Shown one piece after another: positions 25,695-36,800 of a DNA stretch of 64,000 nucleotides. The notes beneath the pieces were generated by a model, which did not search any database, was not told where the DNA came from, and saw only the letters and a list, made by a program, of their open reading frames with translations. Source of the DNA: Monodelphis domestica (Eukaryota > Chordata > Mammalia > Didelphimorphia > Didelphidae); NCBI RefSeq assembly GCF_027887165.1, contig NC_077228.1, positions 211,333,635 to 211,397,634 on the forward strand. The letters are read 5' to 3'. Positions within the stretch are counted from its first letter, which is position 1, and each line of letters starts with the position of its first letter. The position numbers and the translations under genes are program-made.

Positions 25695-26339
25695 TCAGAT
25701 GGATGGGGTTGGACAAAGAAAGGAGATATAAGGAAAGGAATAGCAGAGAGGAGGAAAAGAAGGATGGTTGGGAGATGGAATGGCATAGGGGTAAGTAAAG
25801 TGGGTGGGGACTGGGTAACAAGGAGAGAGAAGCTGTATGAGGTGAGAGTAGTGGGGTTTGATAAGGGGAGGGGCCAAAGGGGTCAAGTCCTGGTTTGGGT
25901 CACCAGGATAAAAATCTTCCTCCCAGTCCAGGTGGGAGGATGATAGGGTGCTCCTGCTAGATCTAATCAAGAATTTAGGAGGAAGCACTGAAGGAGTTAA
26001 GCCATAATGGTCTGGATCCAAAGAAAGAAAGGCCTTCTCACTGGAGGGCAACAAGGGACTTTGCATGGCTGATTTATATGTCCACAGGAGCCAGTATCTA
26101 TATTCTTTGGAATTCTTGTTATTAATGGCCAGTTTCAAATCTTTCAAAACCTTGAATTCAAAGGAACCATACTTTAGCCAGATAAAGGACGTATCAGTCC
26201 AGGCTTTGCAAAATTTCTAAACTTCCTTCTTTGTCATCCAAGTCTCCTTAGGAAAACTTTGTTCTTTCCAACTACATAGTATCTTATATAAAGGAGAATC
26301 CTCAGGAACTTTACTAGTTTTATTCTGTTTATTTCCCAT
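25695..26339 (-). pseudogene. Retroviral gag N-terminal remnant of copy C
   Basis: Begins with Met-Gly, as for myristoylated gag proteins, has one in-frame stop near 26,220, then a Trp-containing helical part and a long Pro/Ser-rich tail. The purine-rich plus strand at 25,510-25,800 is the complement of that Pro-rich coding sequence. Confidence 0.6.
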
Positions 26340-26384
26340 AATGGCTTGTCTTTAGACTCATTTTACTTGTGAGGTCAGAGGAGG

Positions 26385-28560
26385 TGGAGTCAAGACAGCC
26401 ACTTAGATGCAGCAAAAGTCCAGACCTCTCTGAAAACCCTTCCACACCAATCAAAAACAAAGTGCTTCAAGGGGACAGAAAACCAAATCTAACAACAGGA
26501 CAGAGCTGGGGGACCCTCCTGCTGGATTCAACTTAAAAGGTATGCCCAAAAAAGCCTAAATTCTTGAACTCTCAGGTTTAAGGGAAAGGAAGAAGAAAGG
26601 TCCCAGGACCCCTCCCCCATCTACTGTGCTAAATCTCCTGTGGTCCCTGCAATCTCTGGGTGGGCAAGGGCTCTAGTCCATAGGGAGTGCCTTGCTGGCA
26701 CACCTGTGCTAGGTTTGGGGCATTGAACACAGACAGCAGGGAAACAGGTGGAGGAGAAGGGCAAAGAGGGCAGCCTACCTCCATCTACCCCCTTTCTCGA
26801 GGTTTTGGCCTCAGGGCACATCCAGCTCCACAGATCAACTCCACCCTGGATTAATCTTATCAATAGGGTAGATAAGAAGCCTTCAGAGGGCAGAGAAGCT
26901 CAATCTCCAACACTCCTACCATAGTGACTCCACTGAGAGCCTTACTGACTAAGCTCTGAGGGTGAAGGCTGCAACCACTAGAGGACACCTTGAAAACAGG
27001 ATGGGAATCCCAGCTCCCTTCAGCCTCCACACCTTCACATACACCTTCAGCTTCTGCTGCCAGCTGGGGAAGATCTGACCTCAGGTTTCATTCATATCAT
27101 CAGTCTAACCTAATCAATCAGCAGAGCAGAGAAGAAGCCCCTTCAGGACAAAAGAGCCCAAACCCACAGATCCAGCAAATAATCAGAGGAGCAAGATCAC
27201 AGCCAATTAGAGGGGGGAAAGAAGGAAAAGATATGAGTAAACAACAGAAAAAGAAAAAAGAAATTGCAATTGATAGTTTCTGTCCAGGTAATGAGCAAAA
27301 AGAAAATGGAACAGAAGAGGACCAAGGAACACCAAGCAAAAGCACAGAAACTCCAGTGAATTGGACGCAGGCTTTGGACAAACTCAAAACACAATTCAAA
27401 AAACAATTAAGAGAGGCTGAAGACAATTGGGAAAAGAACTTAAAAAGCAAAATAAGTCATCTGGAAACAGACACATGAACTAAAACAAAAAAATAGTGTC
27501 TTGAAAGCCAGAATTGACCAGCTTGAAAATGAGGCAAAGAAGATGAAAGATGACCTACAAAGAAAATCAGACCAGAAGGAGAAGGATGACCAAAAATCCA
27601 GGGGTGAAATTTAGTCTTTAAAAATTAGAATCCAACAACTAGAAGCAAGTGACTTCACAAGGTAGCAAGAGTATAAAACAAAATCAAAATCATGGAAAAC
27701 TTTTGAGGAAAAAATGAAACATCTCATTGAAAAAACTACAGACTTGGAAAATAGATCCAGGAGAGACAATTTAAGAATTATTGGACATCAATAATTCTGG
27801 AAATATATAGTCCTGGAAAAATCCTGGACATCATTCTACAGGAAATTATCCAAGAAAACTGCCTCAACATTCTCAAACAAGAGGAAAAAGTGGAGATTGA
27901 AAGAATCCACAGATCACCTCCTGCATTTAATTCCCAATTGACAATGCCCAGGAATGTTACAGCCAAATCCAAGAACTACTACGCCAAGGAAAAAATATTA
28001 CAAGCTGCTAAGAAGAAGTCATTCAGATACTATGGAATCACAGTGAGGATAACTCAGGATTTGGCTGCATCTACACTGAAGGACCAAAAGGCATGGAATA
28101 TGATATTCCAGAAAGCAAGGGAACTGGGTCTACAACCAAGAATCAACTACCCAACAAATTGGTTATATTCTTGCAGGGGAAAGTATGGTCATTTAATAAA
28201 ATAGAAGACTTCCAAGTGTTCATAAAAAAAAGACTGGATTTAAACAGAAAAGTTGATGCCCAAACATAGAACTCAAAAGAATCACCAAAAGGTAATTAAG
28301 AAAGGGTGAAAAAAAATCAAAACTTTTTTAAAGGGACCCAATAATTCCAAATGATTTGTATTTCTATAAGAAAAAATGATATTGATAACTCTTAAAAACT
28401 GTTATCATCAGGGTAGCTAGAAGAAGTATACTTAGAGGGCACAAATACAAACTGTATAGGATTAAATGTAATATATATATATATACATATATATATATGT
28501 ATATATATATATAACTAGAGGTTAAAAAAAAGAGGATACTACTAAGAGAAGTGGGAAAAG
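26385..28560 (+). pseudogene. L1 5' part with broken ORF1
   Basis: The 5' UTR begins near 26,385. ORF1 starts at 27,233 (MSKQQKKKKEIAIDSF...) and reads open to 27,478, then is broken. The RNA-binding part reappears at 27,890-28,204 (AWNMIFQKARELGLQPRINY). The element ends near 28,560 after an AT dinucleotide tract. Confidence 0.8.
28468..28514. repeat. AT microsatellite
   Basis: Alternating TA tract with a CATATA interruption, about 45 bp, inside L1 sequence. It is almost perfectly self-complementary. Confidence 0.9.
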
Positions 28561-28564
28561 GGAC

Positions 28565-29813
28565 TTAATAAGATCATTAGCTTCTACTTGCCTAATTCTA
28601 GTCTTTAAAGACTGGTTTTTAGCTATGATCTTTCGATTTTCCTTTTTGGTTTAGACCATCCTGCTTTTTGTGGCTTCCAGCAGGTCAATTCTGGTCTCCA
28701 GTTTGCTTATTACTTCATGTGATTTCTGTGTTTCTTTTTCCAAGTGGGAGATTCTGTCTTTTAAACTGTTAGTTTATTTTTTAATTACTTGAAATTCTAT
28801 TTCCCACTTTTATGCCCATTTTTGTTCTATCTTTCTTTCTTTCTTTCTTTTTTAATAAAAACCCTTACCTTCCGTCTTGGGGTCAATGCTGTGTATTGGC
28901 TCCAAGGCAGAAGAGTGGTAAGGGCTAGGCAATGGGGGTCAAGTGACTTGCCCAGGGTCACACAGCTGGGAAGTGTCTGAGGCCAGATTTGAACCTAGGA
29001 CCTCCCATCTCTAGGGCTAGCTCTCAATCCACTGAGCTACCCAGCTGCCCCCTGTTCTTTCTTTCTTACTTGGTTATTGAACTCCATTTTAAGTTCCTCA
29101 AGAGTTTGTAATCAATTTCCATTTTTTTTGAAAGTTTGGATGGTTTTTTTTTGTCTCTTTCTGATGTTGCCTCTGTACTCTGATCCTTTTCTCCAAAGTT
29201 GTCCAAGGCCAACGGCTTTTTATTTCTTTTGGTACTTGTGGATTGCAGTTTCTTCGTGTTGGTAGCCATTGTTCTGCTCATCTTTTTTCTATGAATTATC
29301 TTGGCTAGTGAGGTAGGAAGGTAGTTCTTAGTATAGTGAGGTTTAAAGAGTCTTGCCCTGAGGCTATTTTTCCAGTTTCTGCTGAGTCTGCCAGGGCCAG
29401 CCCAGGTCTGCACAGCCAGCCTGGGTCTGCCCTGTCTCTGTGCCTGTGCTCTGTGCTCCTCAGCCTTGGGTCTCAAGTCTAGCTGCCAAGGCCCTGTGCT
29501 GCCCTCTGGGGTAAGGTTGTGTTGCCCTCAGTCAGCCCCGGAGAATCTAAAGATTGCCCTGGCCCTTGCTCTGACTCTGGCATGGTAGGTGGTGTTGGGG
29601 AGGGGTGATCAGCTCACGTTTTGGTAGGTATAATTTTACCTCCTTATACCACGGAAACACCCAAACCCTGCCTACCTTCAAGGCTGTGCCCCTTGGCAGA
29701 GCCCCTTCCCTCATCTGATTTTGATTTTTGTCTTTTTGCAAGATTTTATTATGACCAGTAGTCGGAAGAGTCGTGAAGTTCCTCCTACTCTATAGCCATC
29801 TTAGCCCAGAAGT
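28565..29813 (-). pseudogene. Inverted L1 fragment (5' UTR and ORF1 start)
   Basis: On the minus strand a GC-rich 5' UTR (29,813-29,284) leads into ORF1 (MATNTKKLQSTSTKRNKKPL near 29,270), which is open to 29,066 and then split by a SINE (28,853-29,052). The remaining coiled-coil part ends near 28,565. Confidence 0.72.
28853..29052 (-). mobile_element. SINE1-type SINE
   Basis: Reverse orientation with A/T-rich end on the left and the tRNA-like head (CTCAGTGGATTGAGAG on the minus strand) on the right. TGTTCTATCTTTC and TGTTCTTTCTTTC flank it as an imperfect duplication. Confidence 0.9.
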
Positions 29814-30689
29814 GACTAGGCTCATTTGAATGGAGGGCAAGAAAAATCTTTAAGGAAGGTTTGGGAGAAATTCCCTTGCACCTTCCCCGCCCCATACCAG
29901 TGGTAAAAAGCCAGTGGCCACATGCTTCCAGTGGGCCTACTGGGCTGAAGGAAGTCTGGACCCTGGTACTTTATTTGGGAAAGGGAGCTGCTTCACTGAG
30001 CTAGCCTGGGAGGACAAAAGGCAGAGAAAAAAACTGATCTAGAGGTGCAAAAAGCTCAGGTGAAGAGCACAGGCTGAAGGCAGGGTCCCCTGCTTATTAG
30101 GTCCTGCAACGCTTGTCATGGTCAAGGGAGCAGAAATTGAGGTGGCAGGGGCCTGGGACTCCTGTAGTGAGGCAGCTTTAGGGATCCTGCTGATGCTCTC
30201 CACAATGCCCCACCTCCCACCCAAGCTAATGTTGTAGGCATATGGGAGCTCAGAAAGGGCCAATCCAGAGTTCTGTGCCACGAGGTTGTAGCTCTGGGGG
30301 GAGAGGGGGTGTAGCTACACCAGGAGGCAGGGAGCCATTGAGCCAGGTGGAGCCCTGAGCGGGCCTGGTTCACCAGGCAACAGCAAGGTGATGCCTGCTA
30401 CTCAGCTGTTCTCAGTCACCCCTCAGCCCTGAGTTAGTTTAAGGGAAAAGGGGATCAATCTCACCCTTCAAGCAACAGGCTTAGCACCCCAGGCAGTGTT
30501 AGCAAATGGTCCTGTGGAGGGCAGCTGGCCGAAAAACAACAAAAAGCAGCTTTGTAGTAACAGACCAATGGCTGTGGCTGTGAGGCTAATCTGCCCTTTT
30601 GTCTAACAAGAAAACAAAAAAAAAAAACTACCCTACAAACTTAGAGAGGAGAATTAAGGATTCTAAACTCTAGACTTCTGGTCACCAAA
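29814..30689. other. GC-moderate sequence, unassigned
   Basis: No supported gene. Short ORFs here are not conserved-looking. It may be a longer L1 5' UTR or a single-copy stretch; an A-rich run lies at 30,610-30,628. Confidence 0.35.
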
Positions 30690-31565
30690 CTATTAGATTT
30701 AAATTAATAACTCCAGGTTCTTATTTTCATAGAGCTTATTAATAATCACTTGAAATAGAAAAAGCAGATATATAGAGATTTAGTAGTAGTAGTCTCTTGG
30801 TAACCGAGGATGACAATTGTCTTTGTGTGTTTTTGTGCACAAAGACACTTGTGCATGAAGATTTAAGTGGAAAAGTCGATGCACAGAGACAGTCCCACTC
30901 TCTCAGCGTTGGAAGCCTGGGTCCAGTGGCACGAAAAGTCGTTACACCTGGAGACTTCCTCAGCTGCATTGGATGGCTGTGTTGTCCTTTGTGCTCCAAC
31001 ACACCCTAAGCACTCCACAGTGCCTTGCTGTAATCGCCATCTCAGCCATTGAACCTTCTTGTTGGTTTTTTCTGCCTGTTCTGCCGAAACAGTCTTCACA
31101 TGCTGGGTGAGCAAAGCCCTAGTTCACTAGGGGTCAACGACCCGATGGCTACCTTCACAAGGTTTAGCCGGCCTGTCGAAGCCGTTGCCTGGGGTGTGGC
31201 CGCTGCCACATGCTAGCAGCTACTGGGAGCCACAAGTGAGAGCTGAGTGTCAAGTGGGGGTCAGAGGCTGGAGAGCTGGCCTAGGAGAGCATGACAAGCC
31301 CTCCATACCAGAGATACTACTCCTCCCTGAGCTACCTAATCTAACCTAACTCTGACCATGTGTTTCTCCACATGGCTGTCTCTCAGCCATGGTCCTTCTC
31401 CACTGCCTCCAAGGAAATAGAGAGAGACTGTCCTCTTGTCACCCTTCCTTTATCCTCTCTTAGTGCCAACACACATCACCTGTGTGTTTATGTGACATCC
31501 AGTCACATTGCTGGGATGAGCTGGGTGGGACAAGCTGGGTCAGACAGGTAGGAAGTCAAAGACTC
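30690..31565. mobile_element. LTR-like repeat, second copy, split by an RTE-derived element
   Basis: Parts at 30,690-30,780 and 31,332-31,565 match 12,514-12,865. The left part ends at ATATATAGAGATTTAG and the right part resumes at CTAATCTAACC, as in the uninterrupted copy. Confidence 0.55.
30781..31331 (-). mobile_element. Short RTE deletion derivative (RTE-SINE type)
   Basis: The left 60 bp match the 3' end of the RTE LINE (near 14,903-14,943) and the rest (about 30,866-31,331) matches its 5' UTR (about 18,508-18,970), with all protein-coding sequence missing. It ends in a (TAG)n / (CTA)n tail at the 3' terminus, typical of RTE. Confidence 0.85.
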
Positions 31566-32515
31566 TGATGGGGGAATGGATAAATACACACCAAAACATA
31601 AATAAGAAAGAAGTAAAAGAAGTAAGTGAAATTTTGGGAAAGTTAGATTTAATAGATATCTACAGACAATTGAATAGGGATAAAAAGTAATATACCTTCT
31701 TTTCAGCAGCACATTTGGTACATGCACAATTGACCAAGTACCAAGGGAGTGATGGTGAACCTTTTAGAGACCAAGTACCCAAATTATAACTGTCATGTGA
31801 GTCCTGCCCCTCTCCCCTCTTCCCTGTTACCCCCTTCTTACCCCAAAGAGGGGAGAGAATGCTGGCATTGAGCTACTTGGGCAGAGGTCATATAGAAATG
31901 TATACCTGGAGAGGGGGAAGGGAGCAGCTCCCTCCCACAGCCTCCTGCTTAGGTGCCATAGGTTCCCCAAAAGGGTACTAGGGCAGAAAAATTTATTGAA
32001 AACTAAATAATTTAATTCAAAACCAGTGGGTCAAAGAACAAATCATAGAAACAATCACTGATTTCATTGAAGAGAATGACAATATAACAAAACTTATGGG
32101 ATACAGACAAAGCACTATTTAGGGAAAATTTATATCCCTGTATGCTTATAGCAATACAGTGCTTCTAGACAATCTCAGAGACTAATGATAAAAAATACCT
32201 TCTACCCTCAGAGAAAGAATTGATGGGATTTGGCTACAGGCTGAAGCATAGTATATTTCACTTTCATCTTTTTTTTTTTTAATTTTTTTGTTTTTGTTTG
32301 AGATCTTGTCCACAATATGACTAGGAGAAAAACATTTTACATGATTACACACGTAAAATATCTATCAGATTTCTTACTGTTTCAGAGAGGGGGAAGGGTG
32401 TGAGGGAGGGAGAGTGGGGCAAGGGAGAGAATTTGGAACTCAATAATAATTTAAAAAATAATGTTAAACTGTTTTTACATGTAATTGGGGGGAAATATAC
32501 TTTTTTTTTTTAAGA
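31566..32515 (+). pseudogene. L1 ORF2 remnants and 3' UTR
   Basis: Degenerate ORF2 sequence at 31,566-31,740 and 31,983-32,160, then a 3' UTR with a GGGAGGGAGAGTGGGGCAAG-like purine tract (about 32,385-32,430), ending at poly-T/A near 32,510. An hAT MITE lies within it at 31,746-31,974. Confidence 0.65.
31746..31974. mobile_element. Non-autonomous hAT element
   Basis: Left end GAGTGATGGTGAACCTTTTA resembles the terminus at 21,534; right end CATAGGTTCCCC is its inverse. Imperfect 8-bp duplication GTACCAAG and GTACTAGG (31,738-31,745; 31,975-31,982). Confidence 0.65.
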
Positions 32516-32599
32516 CGAAGATGCTTTCCCCTGAGGGGCCAGCCCCTGGGAGCGAGCATCTTGCTCCCTTAATGGGCCTCACCATCCTTACTCAACCTT

Positions 32600-33309
32600 T
32601 GGACATTTAGGCTGGAGAGAGTTCCTGGAGTTCACTCTGAATGATACATTCTTCCCTTGGAACTCATAGCAAGGTGTGGTGCTGCTTTTGTGACTGTTAC
32701 CAAGCAACCACAAATACCAAAGCAATAAAATCCCGCTTCCAAGAAAACAAGTGGTACGCAGGGGCATTTCGAATGTCGGAGAGCAGGAGCCGAATTGACG
32801 GAGAACCAATGAGAGGGAGAGGGTGGCCGGACTGGGCAACGTGGAGATCAGACTTGGAAGTGCGCAGTGGTGCGGCAGGCAACTTCAGCACAAGCTTTGG
32901 GATTCATTAAATCTACTGTGAACTGTGGGAGGTGGGAGTTGGGTGGGAGGGAGGGAGGGGGTGGGTGGGGTGGAGGGCTTGGGGCGGGACCTCCGAGAGA
33001 GAGGAGCTCGAGTGGGCAGTGGCTTGAACCGCTTTCTCCCTGGGCACGTCCATTACCGGACTGAATTCTTAGGACCCTGACCTGATACCGACGTCCGAGC
33101 AGCTGGGACATCTGCCAAACAGTTGGCACCTGGCAGGGCTGGACAAGGGCACCGAGACATCTGGTAGCAATTGGCCCCCCGAGGTTCGCCCCAAGCCTCC
33201 CTTTGGACGCCGGAAGTGGGCGGAGAACTGGCCTCCGGTTCTTTCAAGTGAGGGAACCCATCCCGAGCCTGATCCGTTTGAATGTTGAGCCGACCTAAGT
33301 GGATGAACC
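32600..33309 (+). promoter_or_regulatory. QRICH2: QRICH2 promoter and 5' UTR region
   Basis: This is a locally CpG-containing, GC-rich stretch directly upstream of the start codon, following 32 kb of AT-rich transposon DNA. It holds an RFX-type X-box (32,696-32,708) and a CCAAT box in the forward sense (32,806-32,810). I see no TATA box. The transcription start cannot be read from sequence; a position between about 32.85 and 33.2 kb is an inference. The G-rich run at 32,925-32,980 could form secondary structure. Confidence 0.6.
32696..32708 (+). promoter_or_regulatory. RFX X-box motif
   Basis: GTTACCAAGCAAC matches the X-box consensus GTNRCC, 0-3 nt spacer, RGYAAC at every defined position (GTTACC, A, AGCAAC). 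RFX factors bind X-boxes in promoters of ciliary genes, and RFX2 does so in spermatids. Placement about 600 bp before the ATG of a sperm flagellar gene supports a real site. Occupancy is inferred. Confidence 0.65.
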
Positions 33310-33858
33310 ATGCCTACCAAAGTCACCCTGGGGGAACTGGTGGACCTTTCGATTGGCACGCCGGAAGTGGGGGCTGTCAACTTCAATGCCCTCCACAGCC
33401 TGCTGCTTGCCATGCTCAAGCAGTTGAACCTGCAGGATTTCAAAATTGAGGTGCCTTCCCAGGTCACAGAGCCGACCCGGAGCACAGAGGCTACCCGGGG
33501 TCCCACTGTAAGCGGGGCCCCTGTCAAGGACAAGAGAAAAGCCAGCGTCTCTAGGCAGCCTTCAGGGCGACTCTCCTCCACAGTTTTAGAGGCTCAGGTG
33601 AAGGACTTAGGGGGACAGTTACAGGATTTAGGCAAACAAGTCCAAGCCATTGGGAGCCAAGTGCACGGAATTGAGGACCACGTACAGTCAATCGGCTCTC
33701 AGGTTGATGTGTTTGGGGAGCAAATAGCCGCCTTGGACAAGCTACCATCGGGTACTGACCTGCTAGAAAAAGCCCCGAGTGGCTCCCGAGTGTCAGACAT
33801 GTGGCAAATGATGCAGTTGAAAAAGAAAGTGGAAGCCAACGAGGATGGCATTTCCAAG
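33310..33858 (+). CDS. QRICH2: QRICH2 coding exon 1 (residues 1-183)
   Basis: This exon holds the start codon and 183 codons and ends in phase 0 before GTGAGT. Residues 1-48 form the conserved N-terminal block around GAVNFNALHSLL. About 50-85 is a low-complexity linker rich in Thr, Ser and Pro. About 96-150 shows a seven-residue pattern of L/V/I positions (LGxQVQxIGSQV-like) that predicts a coiled coil. The last codons before the donor are charged and continue into the coiled coil of exons 2 and 3. Confidence 0.93.
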
Positions 33859-36800
33859 GTGAGTCAGCTTCACTAGGGGCGAAGGACTGGTTGTGTTCTC
33901 CAGCATTTTGAGTTCCCTTTCCCCAGGGAGTGGTCACTCAGATATGGTCAAGCTGGGTCTTTCCTGTCCTTAACAGACAGACATTATGAGTTTGCAGAGA
34001 AAGAGAAAAGAGCCAACCTTCAGTAGAATTGTAATCCCTTAGCTCTAACCCAGGCATCATGGCTGAACTTTTTACTCCCCCTGGGAGCCATAAGAAACTT
34101 AAGGTTCCAGGAAAAAGCAGATGGTGCAACTACCCCCAAAAAATTAATGGAAGGAAAGGATCCTGGGTGGCCAGGGGGCTATTGTTGGTTCCATGGTTTA
34201 GGAACAAATTTTCTGGCTCAAAAGCTTCACATACCTCCAGTCCTTATCTAGGAGACTTTGGAAGAGTACTTTAGAGATCATTTAGTCAAACCACCTCATT
34301 TTACAGATAGGGAAACGGAGACTCAAGAAAGTTAAAACCACTTACCAAAATCACATTGCTAAAGTTACTGCATAGCTGGAATAGGAACCTCATCTCCTAA
34401 TTCTTAGGCCAATGCTCCTTCCAATACTGAGCCATAATCTTGCCAGAGAAATTTCTAGTGTTGTTTCCTTTTTGATTATTGGTATTATAGTATCTTTCAA
34501 CTTCATTCAAAAAAGCAATAATGGCCACAAGATCTCAAAAGAACTTTTAGGACATTGTGGCAAATATTAACTTTTGACTATTCCAATAGTTTTTAAAAGT
34601 CTGGTATCTTTTTAAGCAAGCTGCACAGATGAAGTCTCTAGCCTGAACACATACCCACATCCACACACCCAATAAATGGAACATCAGACTGGCAGCTAAG
34701 ATCTCAGAGCACTTTCAGGTCCCAGGTGGCAGCCCTAGGTTGGGAGCTTCCCTCCTGGATGACTGAAGGATCCCAAGGGAGAGGCGATGCTAGCTAGGAC
34801 TTACACACTCCTCGTTGGTCATACAGCCAATTCATGCTTCTGGACAAAGATGGCTAAGAGGACCCATATTCAGCCTGAGTCCCAGGTAGTAGGGTTCTGG
34901 TAAATGTCTAACAGGTTCTCCAGGAAAAAAAATGTACTCATGATACACTTTTGAAAAACTTTTAAGTTTAATCAACATTATTTAATAGTCAGCTCTAGAT
35001 GGTTCAAATTGGCTCTGGCATATCCCTAGCCAGGTCAGTATCTTCATGCTAGCTTCCATCTGTTCCTTCGTCAGGCCATGGGACTGATCCAAGATGTCAT
35101 GAATGAAGTCAACACCTTGAAGGAAGATCAGGATAAGTTTCCGCAGCCCCAGGTGAGAGGAAGTCTTCTCAGCCATCTCCCAGTTCCCAAACAGGCCAGA
35201 TGTCCCCAGGGTCCCTAGCTGAGTTTGAGGCAGATCTCCAAATCAATCTTTCTCAGTGAGAAGTCAGGTTTGAGCTGCTTCTTGAAAACCAGGGGACTAT
35301 TTGGGCCCTTACTCCCAGGAGCAAACGAATTTCTAGACCTTGAGAACTCTGCCCTCTTCCTGTCCTCTTCCATGCTGCTTAGTATTCAGCTCCAGGGGTC
35401 TCCTGAGGTCCCTTGGCTACAGAGACACACAGTTCAGCCCTTTAAGATTTACCCTGATTTTGAAGACTCCATACTACTAGGGAGGGGATATAGAGAAATT
35501 CGCCAAGTATCCCCAAGATTAAATTTAACTTTTAAAATAAAATTCCAGAGGGCAGTTGGGTGGCTCAGTGGATTGAGAGCCTAGGTTGAAATCTGGCCTC
35601 AGATACTCCCTAGCTGTGTGACCCTGGGCAAATCACTTAACCCCCATTGCCTAGCCCTTACCACTCTTTTGCCTTAGAACTAGTACACAGTATTGATTCT
35701 AAGATGGGAAGATAAGGGTTTAAAAAAAAATTCCAGGCATAAGTACATTTTGGAGGGAAGAGGGGTTGGCAACATTAAAAAAAAATCTGAAATGACTGAG
35801 GCAGAGACATTTGGCCCATTCTGCCCAGCCCCATTCCCATAAACACATCTCCTTTGGGGAAACATGGGGATGGTAGAGGGCAAGGACTGGATTACAACAG
35901 GTGTGGAGAACCATTTTTCTGTTGTTCAACAAAGGCTACTCCTTAAAAAAACAATCAGTGTACAACCACACACAAAAAAAGAGCAAAAAAAATTTAAGCC
36001 CTTATCTTCCATCTTAGAATCACAGAATTCTGTGTATTCGCTCCAAGGCAGAAGAGTGGTAAGGACTAGGCAATGGGGATTAATAGACTTGCCCAGGAAG
36101 TGTCTGAGGCCAGATTTTAACCCCAAACTTTCTGGCTCCAGACCTGGCTCTCCATCCACTGAACCACCCAGCCACCCCCACCCCACCTTTATAGGTATCT
36201 TAACAGATTCCCTTCTTCATTTGTTTGTCCCTGTGGGAGAGGAGAGTGAGAGCTTGACTCAGGGTGTGCTTCTATTCACTTTTTGCAGGTGGACAAATAC
36301 AAAGAAAGGATCGAAAATATGGAAGACAGAATTGGAGCACTGGAGAACATAGTCAATAATCAAGAAAGGGAACTGGTAACATTCTTCCCAGTGCAGGAAA
36401 AGGGGACCCTTGAAGTGGTCAAGAGGATTATCCATAGCCTAGCCTTTCCTCTAGTCCTCTACTCAGACTCCTCTCTGCAAGCCTCTAACTCAGCCGAAGA
36501 GGACACTGGGAGTGCCCTCTGCCTTCTGGAGCTTTATTCTTGCACCCAAAGGAATATTTTCTAAAATGTCACCCCTTACTCCCCACTGCCTGCTTCTGAT
36601 TCTAGGTGGGAGATTAAGGTATGCACTTGCTCCAAGTCTGGATTGTAACAGAATGAAGAAGGGAGCTGCCAGTCACTAGTTGGACACTTGGGTGGGGAGG
36701 GGGAGGGGAGAAGGATCAGGCAAGAATGGTTTGTAGGAAGACAAGATTTCCAGACCTACTTGGATGTGACCATTTCCCCACCAGGCAAACGTAGAGCAGA

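Larger units (their letters stand above)
12938..26339 (-). pseudogene. Endogenous retrovirus, copy C (gag, pol and env remnants), heavily nested
   Basis: On the minus strand from right to left: a gag start with Met-Gly at 26,339 and a Pro-rich matrix-like region to about 25,700, with an in-frame stop; uncertain gag or pol sequence to 25,198; the RNase H end (GNHQAD motif near 21,510); integrase (20,968-21,213, including PFEHLQIDF); env start with a hydrophobic leader (20,020-20,307); envelope pieces down to 19,411; and the 3' non-coding part to about 12,938. It is interrupted by an hAT element, an RTE LINE and solo LTR 3. All genes carry stops, and parts of gag and pol are missing. Class I (gamma-like) by integrase and gag style. 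Confidence 0.75.

Noticed and set aside
25508..25798. A 96-codon plus-strand ORF rich in Gly, Arg and Glu
   Set aside because: It is the complement of the Pro-rich gag remnant on the minus strand. The composition follows from the purine tract.
33069..33581. A 170-codon minus-strand ORF over QRICH2 exon 1
   Set aside because: Antisense to a conserved coding exon, with no recognised domain; it is explained by GC-rich composition.
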